This document shows, piece after piece, positions 10,711 to 21,190 of a stretch of 64,000 bases of DNA (positions are counted from its first letter, which is position 1; every line of letters starts with the position of its first letter). Position numbers and translations under genes: made by a program. The stretch comes from Yponomeuta sedellus (lineage: Eukaryota; Arthropoda; Insecta; Lepidoptera; Yponomeutidae): assembly GCA_934045075.1 (NCBI GenBank), contig OW203727.1:24007311-24071310 (forward strand), given 5' to 3'. The notes below the pieces were generated by a model. That model searched no databases, had not been told where the DNA came from, and was given only the letters and a program-made list of their open reading frames with translations.

Positions 10711-10935
10711 TGGGGAGCGGTGTTAGCCCAGTGGGTAGATCGTTAGACTAGAGACCCAGGTTCGATTCCCAGAGCGGGCATGTACCAATGACTTTGTCTT
10801 CTAAGTTACGTACATTTGTGGAGTAATAGCAATACCACTTGCTAGCTGTGAAGGAAAACATCGTGGGGAAACTTGAGTGTTTGAGGTATTCAAAATACCT
10901 CAGCGCTTGAAATTACCAATCCGTAGTGGGGACGC
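10711..10935 (+). repeat. Family T tRNA-derived SINE
   Basis: 'gcggtgttagcccagtgggt' (box A) and 'ccaggttcgattcccagagc' (box B), then 'atgtaccaatgactttgtct' and 'gtgaaggaaaacatcgtggg'. The tail is cut near 10930. Confidence 0.75.
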
Positions 10936-11059
10936 GTGATAATTATGTCAAGGAGATACTGGCAGGCAGACACGCGAGGGCACCTTTTCTAAAAAAGATG
11001 AAAGAGGGACGTGTTAGGCTACGTAAAAAAACAAAAATCGATGATCCACGATTCATTCA

Positions 11060-11310
11060 TCTTCTTATTTTTCTTTTTAGAAAGAAAGAAAGACATTTAT
11101 TATACCAACAGGACACATCAGAGAAACAAAAAACCATACAATTAACACAACATGAGCACAACAGAAACGAACCAAATATACAAATAAACGAAACAAAAAA
11201 CACACATAGCTTTCGCCTGTGGTGTGTTAGTCCACTGCTGGACATAGCCCTCTCCTAATGAGCGCCATAGCGCCCTGTCTTCAGCTCGCCGCATCCAGCA
11301 TCTGCCGGCA
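11060..11310 (-). repeat. LINE 3'-end fragments
   Basis: 11060-11200 is an A/T-rich 'acatttattataccaacagg' tail-like segment. From 11225 to 11310 comes the inverted terminus of the RT-type LINE ('gtccactgctggacatagcc', 'gcgccatagcgccctgtctt'). No intact coding sequence. Confidence 0.6.
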
Positions 11311-11352
11311 TCATTCGTCTAGCTGTGCATAAATTAATAGTATTTAACAATA

Positions 11353-11468
11353 TGCCAGTGAGTCGCCCATTAGCTCAGTTGGAAAGAGCGCTGGCACGGA
11401 TAGCCAGAGGTCGCGGGTTCGGAGCCCGGCATGGGTGGAATTTTTAGCCTCTAAATAGGTTTTTAAAA
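11353..11468 (+). repeat. Family A tRNA-like element, core and right end
   Basis: 'gtcgcccattagctcagttg' box A, CTGGC/GCCAG stem with loop ACGGATA, 'gggttcggagcccggcat' box B (one change in the T loop), then the right end 'tagcctctaaataggttttt'. The 5' body is absent. Confidence 0.8.
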
Positions 11469-11856
11469 TATGTAAGGAGTTTATGTATAACCTAAAAATA
11501 AAGGCACCTCTTCTATTTGTAGATTGGCGAAGAATGTCATTCCGTTCCGAGAATTTCGCATAATTATTTCCAGTTTATATAATAGAAGTTCAAGTTTTAA
11601 GTTCAAGGTCAGGTAAGATCGATATTTCGTCCCTATAGAGACTAGAGATGGCATTAACCTTTACAACATGTCCAAAGAAGTCCGCATTCCGATGCAAAAA
11701 GTGTTGTAACGTAATGCGAAGAAGCTTCTACGAGTATATCAGTGAAAAATAAAATAAACATTTAAGAATCGACCCGAAACCGATAATGTCATGAAAAGTA
11801 TGAGGGCATGCTATTTAGTGGCCTGTTCTTTTAACAATAATTAGTTATTAATATCA
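11469..11856. other. No recognised feature
   Basis: No gene-like frame or repeat match seen. Confidence 0.4.
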
Positions 11857-11857
11857 A

Positions 11858-12240
11858 GAAGCTGTGGTAGCTCAGTGGGTAGAACCATGGACTGGCAAGC
11901 GAGAGCCCTAGGTTCGATCCCGAGTGCGGGCATGTACCAATGACTTTGTTTAATTTCAAAATTACGTACATTTGCGAATTTTTAGTCGCAATACCACACG
12001 CTAACGTGAAGAAAAACATCGTGAGGAAACCCGCGGCTTGGTTGGCTCCGCGCGTATTGACTAGTCATTCCTGTGGGCTAGGCCGACTAAGCTGTCAGGA
12101 TGGTATAGGTGCTGGGCAAGCCTAGACCATCTATAAAACCATGTCCCAGGCACTACAGCGTTAGAGTGGTCCCTTCACCCATCTAGTGTGAGTGAAGATA
12201 CCACTGGACGCTGTATATATCATCTTATTAAGTAGATGCA
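11858..12240 (+). repeat. Family T/H tRNA-derived SINE with H-type tail
   Basis: The T-type head and linker lead into tail H: 'cttggttggctccgcgcgta', 'gggctaggccgactaa', 'ccatctagtgtgagtgaaga', ending 'ctggacgctgtatatatcat'. Tail H also occurs at 17655-17895, 22925-23110 and 37305-37520, showing that one head type is combined with different tails. Confidence 0.75.
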
Positions 12241-12318
12241 AAAAAAAGGCCAATATTATTATTATATCCAGAACATGTTCACTAGAAATTTAAAATAAAA
12301 AGATACATAATAAAATTA

Positions 12319-12345
12319 TAGTAAATTCTATTAAATTTACTATAA
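12319..12345. repeat. Short hairpin
   Basis: 'atagtaaatt' and its complement flank a 6-7 base loop. Small and possibly fortuitous. Confidence 0.6.
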
Positions 12346-12710
12346 TCGATCGGAGCGATTAAAGCGCTTGCGGCTTAGTGGAATCGAGTGATTGGAATCA
12401 ATCCCTCGGGTTAAGCAACAAAAGGCGCGGTCAGGTACCAGTACCCATTCAGATGGGTCTCCGTCTAGTGGATTTTTTCCAAGCGTTTCCGTATTACGCA
12501 AAGCTAAGCACGTGTAAAGGCAATCGTTAAGCCAAGTCAGAGGCCTTACGGGCGGCTTGATAACTTCTAACAGTAAGGCCCGCCACTGTCTTACAATCCT
12601 CCAAAAACCCGAACTTGGCCCCCGTGGTGGAGTATGGCCTAACCTTCCTGCGATGCAGGGAGAGACCCGTGCCCCAGCAGTGGGGACATACAAAGGGTTG
12701 ATATCGTAAA
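12346..12710 (+). repeat. Family B 5S-derived SINE, near full length
   Basis: 5S-like head 'gggttaagcaacaaaaggcg' and 'cggtcaggtacc', then a diverged C-box region, the 'ttccgtattacgcaaagcta' middle and the complete tail to 'ggggacatacaaagggttga'. The long frame across it is a by-product of the GC-rich tail. Confidence 0.8.
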
Positions 12711-13179
12711 TTATATTCAATTACAAAAAGTGCAAGGTTTTGCTTTACAAATTAAAAACGACAAAATTAAAATCTAGTTAAATAAACTTAATGAATGTAA
12801 TTTGATTGAATTAATTAAATGTAAATAAAAATAACTCATACTTAACAAATAATATAAACAGCTTTCACACAACACAGTCACTGACAAGTATGTAAATACT
12901 ATAGGTACTTATTTTAGTCAAATGATATTACAAAAGGTGCTGTGCCATTCTTTGAATTCTTATAAATTGTCACCACGACATTACTTATCATCACTCATTA
13001 TTTCTATTTGATTATATCACTCATCTATGCAATGCTTCTTTCGACACGCCTGCTGAAGAAATTCGGAGAGGTCAAGGGTACTGGTATGACTAGCACTAAA
13101 ATATACTAAAATTACAGAAATAAAACTGTCATTGGCGTTAATTGGGCAAGAAAAAAATGTCTGAATAAAACTTGCGTCG
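12711..13179. other. No recognised feature
   Basis: AT-rich; no gene or repeat match seen. Confidence 0.4.
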
Positions 13180-13317
13180 GCGGGTGTCACTGCCTGTAAA
13201 TAATACAGAGAATATCCTAGAGGTTCGACATTTCGCTGATGCCGGCACTTGCCCATTGGCTCAGTTCGAGACCCGGCATGGGCGGAATGTTTAGCCTCTA
13301 AATAGGTTTTTAAAATT
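13180..13317 (+). repeat. Family A element with deleted anticodon arm
   Basis: Body 'gtcactgcctgtaaataata', 'atttcgctgatgccgg', box A 'gcccattggctcagtt' joined directly to 'cgagacccggcatgggcgg', then the right end. The deletion removes the anticodon and variable arms, so no tRNA fold is possible. Confidence 0.8.
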
Positions 13318-13712
13318 ATGTACACTGCTGCTAAGTGAATACATTTATTCTTCTTCAGGCTTTATTATGTAGTCCACTGCTGGACATAGGATATATTTAG
13401 TTTATTGCAATTAAAAGCTGTGCAACTGTATGACGTGATACGTATTCGCAAATAACCGACCTGAGTTTGACTTTGGCTCTACTCGGCCTATCGAACAGTT
13501 TCTTTGTACAAAACTTGAACTTAGTTACTTTTAATTAATTTCGGCACAGTCGGTAGCACAATAACAACTTTTGCAAATCTTCCCACATTAGATCGTGCCA
13601 TGCTCAGTTTTCACTATGATCGCAGGAGGATAGTGGACTGAGTAAAAGGGTATCATTCTTTATCACACCAAAGAAAGTGTTCAAAGAGTACAAGGGTAGA
13701 TGGATAGAGAAC
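13318..13712. other. Non-coding; LINE terminus scrap at 13350-13395
   Basis: 'ttcttcaggctttattatgt' and 'gtccactgctggacatagg' are the inverted LINE 3' terminus. Nothing else recognised. Confidence 0.5.
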
Positions 13713-13714
13713 AC

Positions 13715-13957
13715 TTTAAATAAATATTTACGGACATATTACACAGATCTCGTTAGCCCTATACTAAGTACAACTAAATGACTTGTGTTATAGGTGCTAA
13801 CTCGACGATAGATTTAATACAATAAGTACATAGATAACATCCAAGACCCGAGAAAAACTAGAAAAAATCGTTTCCTAGTTTGACCCGGCCGGGGATCGAA
13901 CCCAAGACCTTTGGTTTTACAGTCAGCGTGCCAAACCGCTGCGCCACCGATTCCGTA
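13715..13957 (-). repeat. Family R tRNA-derived SINE
   Basis: On the minus strand: 'gtggcgcagcggtttggcac' box A, 'gggttcgatccccggccggg' box B, then 'actaggaaacgattttttct' and a tail with 'gatgttatctatgtacttat'. The better copy is at 31850-32085 (+). Confidence 0.8.
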
Positions 13958-14535
13958 ATTTAATACTTTATTGTACATACAAATGGAAATCACCTACACA
14001 GATATTTCTTCACCTAAGAGAACAGACGGCGGCCTTATCACTAAAAGTGATCTCTTCCAGACAACCTTTACCATAGACACCTACACAAATGAAGTGGCGG
14101 AAGTGAGCTGTAAATAATATCACCTACTTGATCAGACTGGCTAAATTTTATCAATTTTAGCAGAAGTCGATAATCAAAACTATAGATGCGTCACTTTCAA
14201 TAATTAATAGTCGCCTGAATTCAATTAGGTGATTCCTAGTATGTTTTTGATTTTATCGGCAGACTAGTCTAGTCTATTTCCTCTATAACATTTATAATAA
14301 TTTATTTCAAGTAATTTATAAGAATGGCTTTAATGTCCGCAAAAAAATGAGTCATCCGTTTGGTATACAAGTATTGACATCAAAACTGTCTGTGCCATCT
14401 ACAGTTGATCTACCGGATGCTATAAAAACTAGATGTAATCATTTGGCTACACGGTAAAACATATGATAGTGAAAAAAACCCATACATGTGTTAGTGGAGA
14501 TCTTATTTGACAAAATATTACCATTGATTAAGGAG
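13958..14535. other. Non-coding; LINE-tail-like 13960-14110
   Basis: 13965-14110 resembles the 'ctttattgta...gatctcttccagac' tail family also seen at 8040/8335 and 29690. From 14111 on, nothing recognised. Confidence 0.4.
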
Positions 14536-14539
14536 TTAG

Positions 14540-14735
14540 TGATATTGGGCTGGCCATATCTCGCGAAGAACCGACAACCGTTGGAGTAAACGTGTTCTTG
14601 AGTGGAGACCGCGACTCGGCAAACGTAGTGTAGGACGCCCCCCGGCCAGGTGGGATGACGATCTGCGACAAACAACAGACAGGCGTTCATCAGGGGAGCG
14701 ATGTCCAGCAGTGGACTTATATAGCCTGAAAAAGA
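14540..14735 (+). pseudogene. Non-LTR retrotransposon C-terminal fragment
   Basis: Translates to WAGH..RRTDNRW, VLEWRPRLGKRSVGRPPARWDDDLR and then diverges before the standard terminus 'gatgtccagcagtggactta'. A deletion relative to 17290-17650 removes the GRCWMRQAE segment. Truncated at both ends. Confidence 0.75.
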
Positions 14736-14884
14736 AAAGAAAGAAAAAGATTAAGGAGTTTACCCTCCTTAATCTTCTTCTCCACATTACCCTCCTTTTA
14801 ATAAAGATTTTTTTAATATTGAATAATATTAATAATATTTTTGCCAATGTTGACATTGACATACTGTAGTATATTAACATAACA

Positions 14885-14995
14885 TAGTCCCAGAGGGGTA
14901 GGCAGAGACCAGGGACTGCCACTTGCCACGATCCTGACAGATCACTTTTTCATCAACGTTTATTAGTCGTTGCATGCCGCACGCTGGTATTTTGT
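14885..14995 (-). repeat. SINE-like family G, truncated copy
   Basis: Minus-strand match to 58736-58856 ('gcatgcaacgactaat', 'cgatcctgacagat' region, 'ggtctctgcctacccctctg'). Confidence 0.65.
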
Positions 14996-15059
14996 AGTAT
15001 TTATTGTACTATAGAATTGACTTTGCATGTAACTTTATGTTTTTATATTGTAAGGAAAA

Positions 15060-15178
15060 ATATGCAGACCCTCCACCAACCCGGACTTGGCCCCCGTGGT
15101 GGAGTATGACCTAACCTTCCTACGATTCAGGAAGAGACCCGTGCCCCAGCAGTGAGGACATACAAGGGTTGCTATCAA
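15060..15178 (+). repeat. Family B 5S-derived SINE, 3' tail only
   Basis: Begins inside the tail ('ccctccaccaacccggactt') and runs to 'acatacaagggttgctatca'. Confidence 0.75.
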
Positions 15179-15319
15179 TATCGAAAATATGGAGCAAAAT
15201 CTTCTGCTATACATAACATATTCTAAAAACCTATTTGGAGGCGTTTACTTTGTTTTTTATTTTATTTTGCACCTACTTTGCAGTTAGGTTTATACATCGG
15301 AATGATATCGCTATACCCA

Positions 15320-15651
15320 CATGATTATATTATTTTTAATGCACTAACCCGTAACCTATTTAGTGCATTAAAAATAAAAATAGTATAATCATGTGGGTAC
15401 GGTGATATCGTTCCGATGTTAAAACCTAACTGCAAAGTAGGTAGTCGGGGCTGTAAGTAATGCAATTTGCTTAAGTCAGATGTCGCTGCCTGTACGTAAT
15501 ACAGAGAATAGTGTAAAGAGGTTCGAAATTTCACTGATGCCGTGAGTCGCCCATTGGCTCAATTGGTAGAGCGCTGGTACGGATAGCCAGAGGTTGCGGG
15601 TTCGAATCCCGGCATGGGTGAAATTTTTAGCCTCTAAATAGGTTTTTAAAT
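15320..15651 (+). repeat. Family A tRNA-like element, near full length (first of a tandem pair)
   Basis: Left distal block 'atttttaatgcactaacccg', then 'cctaactgcaaagtaggtag', 'gtcgctgcctgtacgtaata', 'gaggttcgaaatttcactga', the complete tRNA-like core with box B 'gggttcgaatcccggcat', and the right end. Directly followed by a second copy. Confidence 0.85.
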
Positions 15652-15945
15652 ATTGTAAAGAGGTTCGAAATTTCACCGATGCCGGTGAGTCGTCCATTAG
15701 CTCAGTTGGAAAGAGCCCTGGCACGGATAGCCAGAGGTCGCGGGATCGAATCGAGTTCGAACTTTTAACTTACTCATACTCACTACTCAATGCTCGATTA
15801 ACGCGGTAGTAAAGTTATTCGATTGGATCTGTCAAACTCGCACTAAGCACTCAGAGGTCGCGGGTTCGAATCCGCATGGGTGGAATTTTAGCCTCTAAAT
15901 AGGTTTTTAAAATTGTCCTTAGCATTGGTTAGTGCATTAAAAAAA
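15652..15945 (+). repeat. Family A element interrupted by family D MITE (second of a tandem pair)
   Basis: Starts at 'tattgtaaagaggttcgaaa', reaches the B-box region, is broken near 15765 by family D sequence, then resumes with 'agaggtcgcgggttcgaatc' and ends with the full right terminus including 'ttagtgcattaaa'. About 20 bases of the B-box region are present on both sides of the MITE. Confidence 0.8.
15756..15858. mobile_element. Family D MITE fragment inside family A
   Basis: Matches the centre and one short terminal arm of family D: 'acttactcatactcactact', 'aacgcggtagtaaagttatt', 'aaactcgcactaagcactc'. Shares with 20056 the junction 'gatctgtcaaactcgcacta' (same junction inverted there), marking an arm-deleted subfamily. 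Confidence 0.8.
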
Positions 15946-16312
15946 ATATAATAACATATTCTGTGTTATCTACCCATATTTACCAGTTTAATTATTTTGA
16001 TTTTACGAGCCCGCAGCAGTCGGATATTGCCAACGAGACGGTGCTTCGCGTAGGAACAGAACCCGTTGGAATTTAGTGTATGTAACCGCGCACGGGTCGC
16101 CAGCGTCGAGTGAGAAAGTCCCACGTATGCCCGAGCCTATGCTATGATGCAATTAGGTGCATCGGCCGTATACCACGGAGGTCAGCTGATGTGGACACGG
16201 GGCGTTACTGGCCGTTTAGCTGTTACAGGGATTTAGCAACAAACACGTGGATCAGTTCTGAGTGATTTTAGGATCAATCACAAATTGAATAAATATTTTA
16301 ATTTGTACTTTA
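15946..16312. other. No recognised feature
   Basis: GC content rises at 16020-16200 but no coherent frame or family is recognised. Confidence 0.4.
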
Positions 16313-16662
16313 AGCGCTCGGGGCCTAACCAAACAAAGTGATTGGAAACAATTACTTGAGTTAAGCAACAACAGGCGCGGTCATGTGCATGTGACCGTCC
16401 CGTGACTACCGCTGTTGGCATGTTTTCCGAGAGCTTCCGTGCTTCGCAAGGTGCGTTAAGCCGTTGGGCCGGCTGTCATGTAATGGCAGTTGTAAGAAGT
16501 CAGAGGCCTTATGGGCGGCTTGATAACTGCTGACAGAAGGCCCGCCACTGTCTTACCATCCTCCACCAACCCGGACTTGACCGCCGTGGTCGAGTGTGGC
16601 CTAACATTCCTGCGATGCAGGAGGAGCCCTAGCAGTGGGGACATACAAGGGTTGATATCTAT
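16313..16662 (+). repeat. Family B 5S-derived SINE, near full length
   Basis: Head 'gcgctcggggcctaacc', 'gagttaagcaacaacaggcg', C-box-like 'tgaccgtcccgtgactaccg', middle, and tail to 'acatacaagggttgatatc'. A small deletion shortens the C-box region. Confidence 0.8.
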
Positions 16663-16750
16663 CTATACTTCCCCGCGGGAGGTAGTGGGGTCGAATTCCA
16701 GCACGTACCAATGACTTTGTTTTCTAAGTTATGTACAATTGTGAACCCAA
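16663..16750 (+). repeat. Family T SINE fragment
   Basis: 'ggggtcgaattccagcacgt' box-B-like and 'accaatgactttgttttcta' linker. Confidence 0.6.
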
Positions 16751-17249
16751 CAAATTCTAAGTATCCGGCGGTACACCCATATGTCAAACGCCTCTATCTT
16801 CTTCTTTGTTTTTGCCTCATCCCATGATTTGGGGTCGGCTCTCCTCGTTCTTTTGCTCCAGAATGTTCTGTCCTGGGTTGTCCGCTCGCTCAACTGGGCT
16901 CGCTCCAAGTCCTTTGCTACCGTGGCCCACCAGGTAGTTTGTGGACGTCCTCTAACTTTTTTGATGGTTGGGATCTGTAGGGCCTGTTTGACGACATGAT
17001 TTTCCTCACGTCTCTTCACATGTCCGTACCATCAAAGCCGTCCAAACGCCTAAACGCCTCTATAGGTTTAGATATATTCTGTGTAAGTGTCCAGGCCTCT
17101 GCTCCGTATAGAAGCATCGGGAAGATGTGACACCTTGCAACTCTAGCGCGTGTCTCAATTCTCAAATTTTGATCGCACAGGATTTTTTTCATTTTACGGA
17201 ATGCTTTTCGAGTTTGTTCTATTCTGCTTTTGATCTCGACACTAGCCAC
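16729..17249 (-). pseudogene. Non-LTR retrotransposon remnant, rearranged
   Basis: Two overlapping minus-strand pieces. The upstream one (17249-17016) reads MKKILCDQNLRIETRARVAR and YGAEAWTLTQNISKPIEAF, typical of the region after the RT domain. The downstream one (17019-16729) reads KRREENHVVKQALQIPTIK, GRPQTTWW..VAKDL and ends with EAFDIWVYRRILRI. In related LINE proteins the EAFDIW.YRRILRI motif directly follows the YGAEAWTL segment, so here it is displaced to the end. A different LINE from the neighbour at 17290. Non-functional. Confidence 0.7.
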
Positions 17250-17280
17250 CTATAACTGTTGACTTTTAAATTTCCGTACA

Positions 17281-17652
17281 TATGCGCAAGTCGCTCAGCG
17301 AGCTATGGAGAGAGCTATGCTCGGAGTTTCTCTGAAGGATAGGATTCGTACCGAATGCATCCGACAGAGAACCAAAGTTATCGACGTAGCTCAGAGAATT
17401 AGCGAGCTGAAGTGGCAGTGGGCTGGCCATATCCCGCGAAGAACCGACAACCATTGGCGTACACGTGTTCTAGAGTGGAGACCGCGACTCGGGAAACGTA
17501 GTGTAGGACGCTTTCCGACTAGGTGGGATGACGATCTGCGAAAAACTGCAGGCAGATGCTGGATGCGGCAAGCTGAAAACAGGGCGCTATGGCGCTCATT
17601 AGGGGAGGGCTATGTCCAGCAGTAGACTAGTATAGCCTGACGACGACATATG
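17281..17652 (+). pseudogene. Non-LTR retrotransposon C-terminal fragment
   Basis: Open to the natural stop: RAMERAMLGVSLKDRIR, W..GH.PRRTDNHW, VLEWRPRLGKRSVGRFPTRW and GRCWMRQAENRALWRSLGEG, ending with the LINE terminus 'atgtccagcagtagactagt'. Same family as 7063-7488, opposite strand. Truncated at its 5' side with no RT catalytic domain. Confidence 0.8.
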
Positions 17653-17895
17653 CAGATTTTTGTAACAATACCACACGCCAACTGTGAAGAAACACATTGT
17701 GAGTAAGCCCGCATGTTGCTTGGCACGTATTGACTTGTCTTTCCTGCGGGCTAGGCCGAATAAACTGCCAGGACATAGGTGCTGTGCAGGCTTGCTCCAT
17801 CTAAAACAATATCCCAGGCACTGCAGCGTCCGTGTCGTCTTCTTACCCATCTAGTGTGAGTGGAGGTTCCACCGGACGCTGTATAAATCATCATA
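17653..17895 (+). repeat. SINE family T/H tail
   Basis: 'acaataccacacgcca', 'gtgaagaaacacattgtgag', then tail H with 'gggctaggccgaataaactg' and 'ccatctagtgtgagtggagg', ending 'ggacgctgtataaatcatca'. Confidence 0.7.
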
Positions 17896-18314
17896 CGGTC
17901 AATATCAGTAAATTGTTGACCGTTTAGCTACTTATATGGAAACTGGAATTTTGTTCATTAAAATATTCCAAAGAAGAGGCGGCTCTAGAATTGATTTTGA
18001 ATCCACAGAAGCCTTAAGTGAGGATTTTTAGTTTTAAACCTTACCACTTACTATTCGACCCCGTTACACATTTTTGTTAGACCTTAAGTACATACACGTA
18101 CTTTGAGAAAATATCCGATGTATTTGGAAAATGTAGTGCACGATTGAGGCAATTTTTTTTTAAATTATTGAGGGAAAACTATTATAATTAAGAGGATTTT
18201 AAAATTTCCGCAATTTTCGAGGGTTGTAAAACAGTGGCGGGCCTTACTATCAGAAGTTTTCGAGCCAATTACGTGACAGACGCACTAATGGCTTACTACA
18301 TAGGTACAAATACA
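17896..18314. other. Non-coding; family B scrap at 18222-18275
   Basis: 'ggttgtaaaacagtggcggg' plus 'ccttactatcagaagttttc' is an inverted piece of the family B tail. The rest is unrecognised. Confidence 0.5.
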
Positions 18315-18500
18315 AATTCTGTCAAAGAGAAGATTCTGTTAAGAGGTCCCGGGTTCGAAGCCCGGCTGAGGAAAATTAAAAAAAATCCCAATTCTTGGAT
18401 GTTTACATGTTTGTGATGTCGTTGTTTCTGGTTCCCACGACACAGTTTATCCTAGTGTGGTGCCAGAAGCAATGTATGTGCTTGTATGTAAATGTTACGT
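18315..18500 (+). repeat. Family E tRNA-derived SINE
   Basis: Box B 'cccgggttcgaagcccggct', 'cttggatgtttacatgtttg', 'ggttcccacgacacagttta'. Box A region degraded. Confidence 0.7.
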
Positions 18501-18996
18501 TAAGTAAGTACGAAAAATGTAACCTTTTTGGTACATACGGAATTGTTGTTGTTAAGGCCGCAGGTCTTAGGTCTTTTTGAATGCAATAAAATGGAAGAAT
18601 TTCCTATTTTTGCGTATTATTAGCGAATAAAAGTATAATAAATTGAATTTAGTCGCGAGTCTTTACAAACACCAGTTCCTTTTTTAAAAGTATGTCTCGT
18701 GGCACTTTATTTTTAATTTAGTACTTCCAGCGACCTAAGTAGTTCCCGTTCATGCAGGCGTTAACAGTTGTTCTGTGTTATACTTAATCTTAAACGAGTA
18801 GGCTGATTGAATCTTCTGGTTTTATTCTGCACATAATTTTGTTAGTTTATTGCTCCAAAATGCGAAGGGCAACCGACTATAAACGTCTACAATAACTTGA
18901 TTCGATTCAAACATTGAGTAAATGATTTCGTTACATTTGAATTGGGACCGTCATTTGGAACGAGAATTCACAAAAGCACCTTAGATTTATATGATT
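18501..18996. other. No recognised feature
   Basis: No gene-like frame or repeat match seen. Confidence 0.4.
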
Positions 18997-19213
18997 ATAT
19001 AATTTTTAATGTACCTACTAACCCGTGCTAAGGACAATTTTAAAAACCTATTGTACGTAATACCGAGAATATTGTATAAGAGGTTAGAAATTTCACTGAT
19101 GCCGGTGAGTCGCCCATTAGCTCAGTTGGAAAGAGCGCTGGCACGGATAGCCAGAGGTCGCGGGTTCGAATCCCGCCATGGTTGGAATTTTTAGCCTCTA
19201 AATAGGTTTTTAA
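18997..19213 (+). repeat. Family A tRNA-like element, internally deleted body
   Basis: Left terminus 'aacccgtgctaaggacaatt' and 'taaaaacctatt' is joined directly to 'gtacgtaataccgagaatat', then the intact tRNA-like core (box B 'gggttcgaatcccgccat') and the right terminus. Both inverted termini are recognisable. Confidence 0.8.
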
Positions 19214-19261
19214 GACCTATTTATAAGGTTTAGTTTTGAAGCCCTGAGATTTCCTCACTTA

Positions 19262-19387
19262 GGTCCACTTGCGTCAGCCCGGCTTAGCTCATTTAACTCG
19301 AGTTAACCGGTTAAAGCGATAATTTTGTATGCGATATGATCGTTTAACCGGTTAACTCGAGTTGACGCGGGCTGACGCAAGTGAGCC
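19262..19387. mobile_element. 126-bp PIF/Harbinger-like MITE with TTA target duplication
   Basis: Near-perfect terminal inverted repeats: left GGTCCACTTGCGTCAGCCCG and right CGGGCTGACGCAAGTGAGCC, with a second inverted block 'ttaactcgagttaaccggtt' on each side of an AT-rich centre. TTA flanks both ends (19259-19261 and 19388-19390), which fits the TWA target preference of the PIF/Harbinger superfamily. No coding capacity. Confidence 0.8.
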
Positions 19388-19390
19388 TTA

Positions 19391-20055
19391 GCCGCATAGT
19401 CGGGCCCTCAGATCATAGAAAGAAGGAGATATGCCCTAGCCGCGAAATAAGTCCGGTACCGCTGTCGCCAATTTTGAATATGTGTGCGTTTTCATCACAT
19501 GCACAATATTGTAAATATAAGGTTCACGCAAACGTCTGTCCAGTCATTTACTAGCGTTCTAATCTTTTAATTGGTTCGCACACTATGAAAAACAATTGTA
19601 CGAATACACTCATACACGGAAACAACAGCGTCGGTGAACTCCTTAGGGATGGAACACTTGTATCAAATAATACATCTATCGATAAAATTGTCCGATGAGA
19701 GGTTATTCATTTATTAACAGTATACTTCGTGTTGGGATGATACAAAAAAACAGAGCATGTTAAATTTACAAAAACAATATTATTAAAACAAATAATCCTA
19801 TTTTAATTTACTGTCCTGTGAAATGTAAATATTTATTAAGTGCGTGTCTTTTTGACAGTATTTGTGGCTTCAGTATATGATAAAGACGCAAACTTGGCTT
19901 TCTACTGATATATAATTTGATTATTTTGATAATGATGATGACCCCTGTACTGTATACTAATACGATAAGTTAAAAATGTTTATATGTTAAATTTGTTGAA
20001 CAGAACACCACTGAAGCATACTTGGTAGTGACGCTGTCCGGAAAGCTAGGTCTTC
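19391..20055. other. No recognised feature
   Basis: No gene-like frame or repeat match seen. Confidence 0.4.
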
Positions 20056-20364
20056 AGAGTGCTTAGTGCGAGTTTGACAGATCCAATCGAATAACTTTAC
20101 TACCGCGTTAATCGAGCATTGAGTAGTGAGTATGAGTAAGTTGACCGTTCGAACTGGCAAAACGCTGTCACAGTACAACTCGCACTCGCGTTTAGTCGTG
20201 TTTTGGCTGGTAAACGTGTTCACTTCTCAACGTAAACCATTACAACTCGCACTCAGCAATTTTGATTTCCATACTTGTCGCTAGGTGGCGCTTCCTCGAT
20301 GCCATAGAAATATGAGTTTACGTTAACGCGATCGAGTAGTTAAAAAACTCGCACTAAGCACACT
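20056..20364. mobile_element. Family D MITE, one arm deleted
   Basis: Left terminus AGAGTGCTTAGTGCGAG is joined straight to the centre ('tttgacagatccaatcgaat'), followed by the complete right arm ending 'ctcgcactaagcacact'. About 180 bp of the left arm seen at 1849-2047 is missing. Confidence 0.85.
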
Positions 20365-20985
20365 GGGTTTGCATCCTGGTAATGGAAAGAACTAATATTT
20401 GTGTGAAGAGCATGTCCACGGTCAGGGACGCTTTGTACCTGGATCTTGGATATTTCTTTGTATTTTATTTAGTATTTGAATCCCAATGTAACGTGAAATG
20501 CACTTACATTACCATTTACAAATTGGCTTATATTGGTAAGTTTGTTAGGACTCTGTAAAGCAGTTAATGTTGGGTGAAAGAATGAAGTGCTGACTTTTTA
20601 ATAATACAGTAGCAATTACTTTCTCATTCTCTGAAAATAATTCATCCAGCTATATAAAAAATAGAACAAACACTGTGTAAACTCGAAAAACAACCATTTT
20701 TCTGAAGAAATTGCCACTTGACTGCGTAACAGCGATATATTGGAAATCAGTAGCCACGCTTGGATTATAAGGATTAACTAAAGAATATGTTTATGGCTGT
20801 GATTGAAATGTATCATGGGCCTGTAAATAAAGTAACTTCCTAATTAAAAATACAGTAAATAGTAAGAACTTTTATAAGCTTGTCAAAAAAAATTTCAATG
20901 AAACTTTCGAAACATATATAGATTAAAAAAATAAAATCAGCATCAGACTGAAATCCTACGGAGAATATTTTCATTATCGCCATCA
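20365..20985. other. No recognised feature
   Basis: AT-rich; no gene or repeat match seen. Confidence 0.4.
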
Positions 20986-20989
20986 TTCA

Positions 20990-21190
20990 GCCACAAGATA
21001 TCCACTGCTGGACATAGGCCTCCTCCATGGATTTCCAAAAAGACCAGTTAAAAGCGGCTTACATCTAGCGTCTTCCTTCGACTAAGATGAGATCTTCTCT
21101 CTATCTTGTCGTCCGACGCTGCACTTGCCGATATGACATATAAGCAAGTACCGACATACCATATTGTGGTCTCCATTCGAGAACTTGTCG
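20990..21190 (-). pseudogene. Decayed LINE 3' fragment
   Basis: Inverted 'ccactgctggacataggcct', 'catggatttccaaaaagacc' and 'ttgtggtctccattcgagaa' correspond to the terminus and the REWR-like region of RT-type LINEs. Frame destroyed. Confidence 0.55.

Noticed and set aside
11357..11435. A functional tRNA gene (intact box A, anticodon stem and box B), and similar loci at 15548, 27610, 33100 and 34833
   Set aside because: The same unit recurs in about fifteen copies with the same non-tRNA flanks and terminal repeats, and the acceptor stem has a mismatch; this marks a repeat family.
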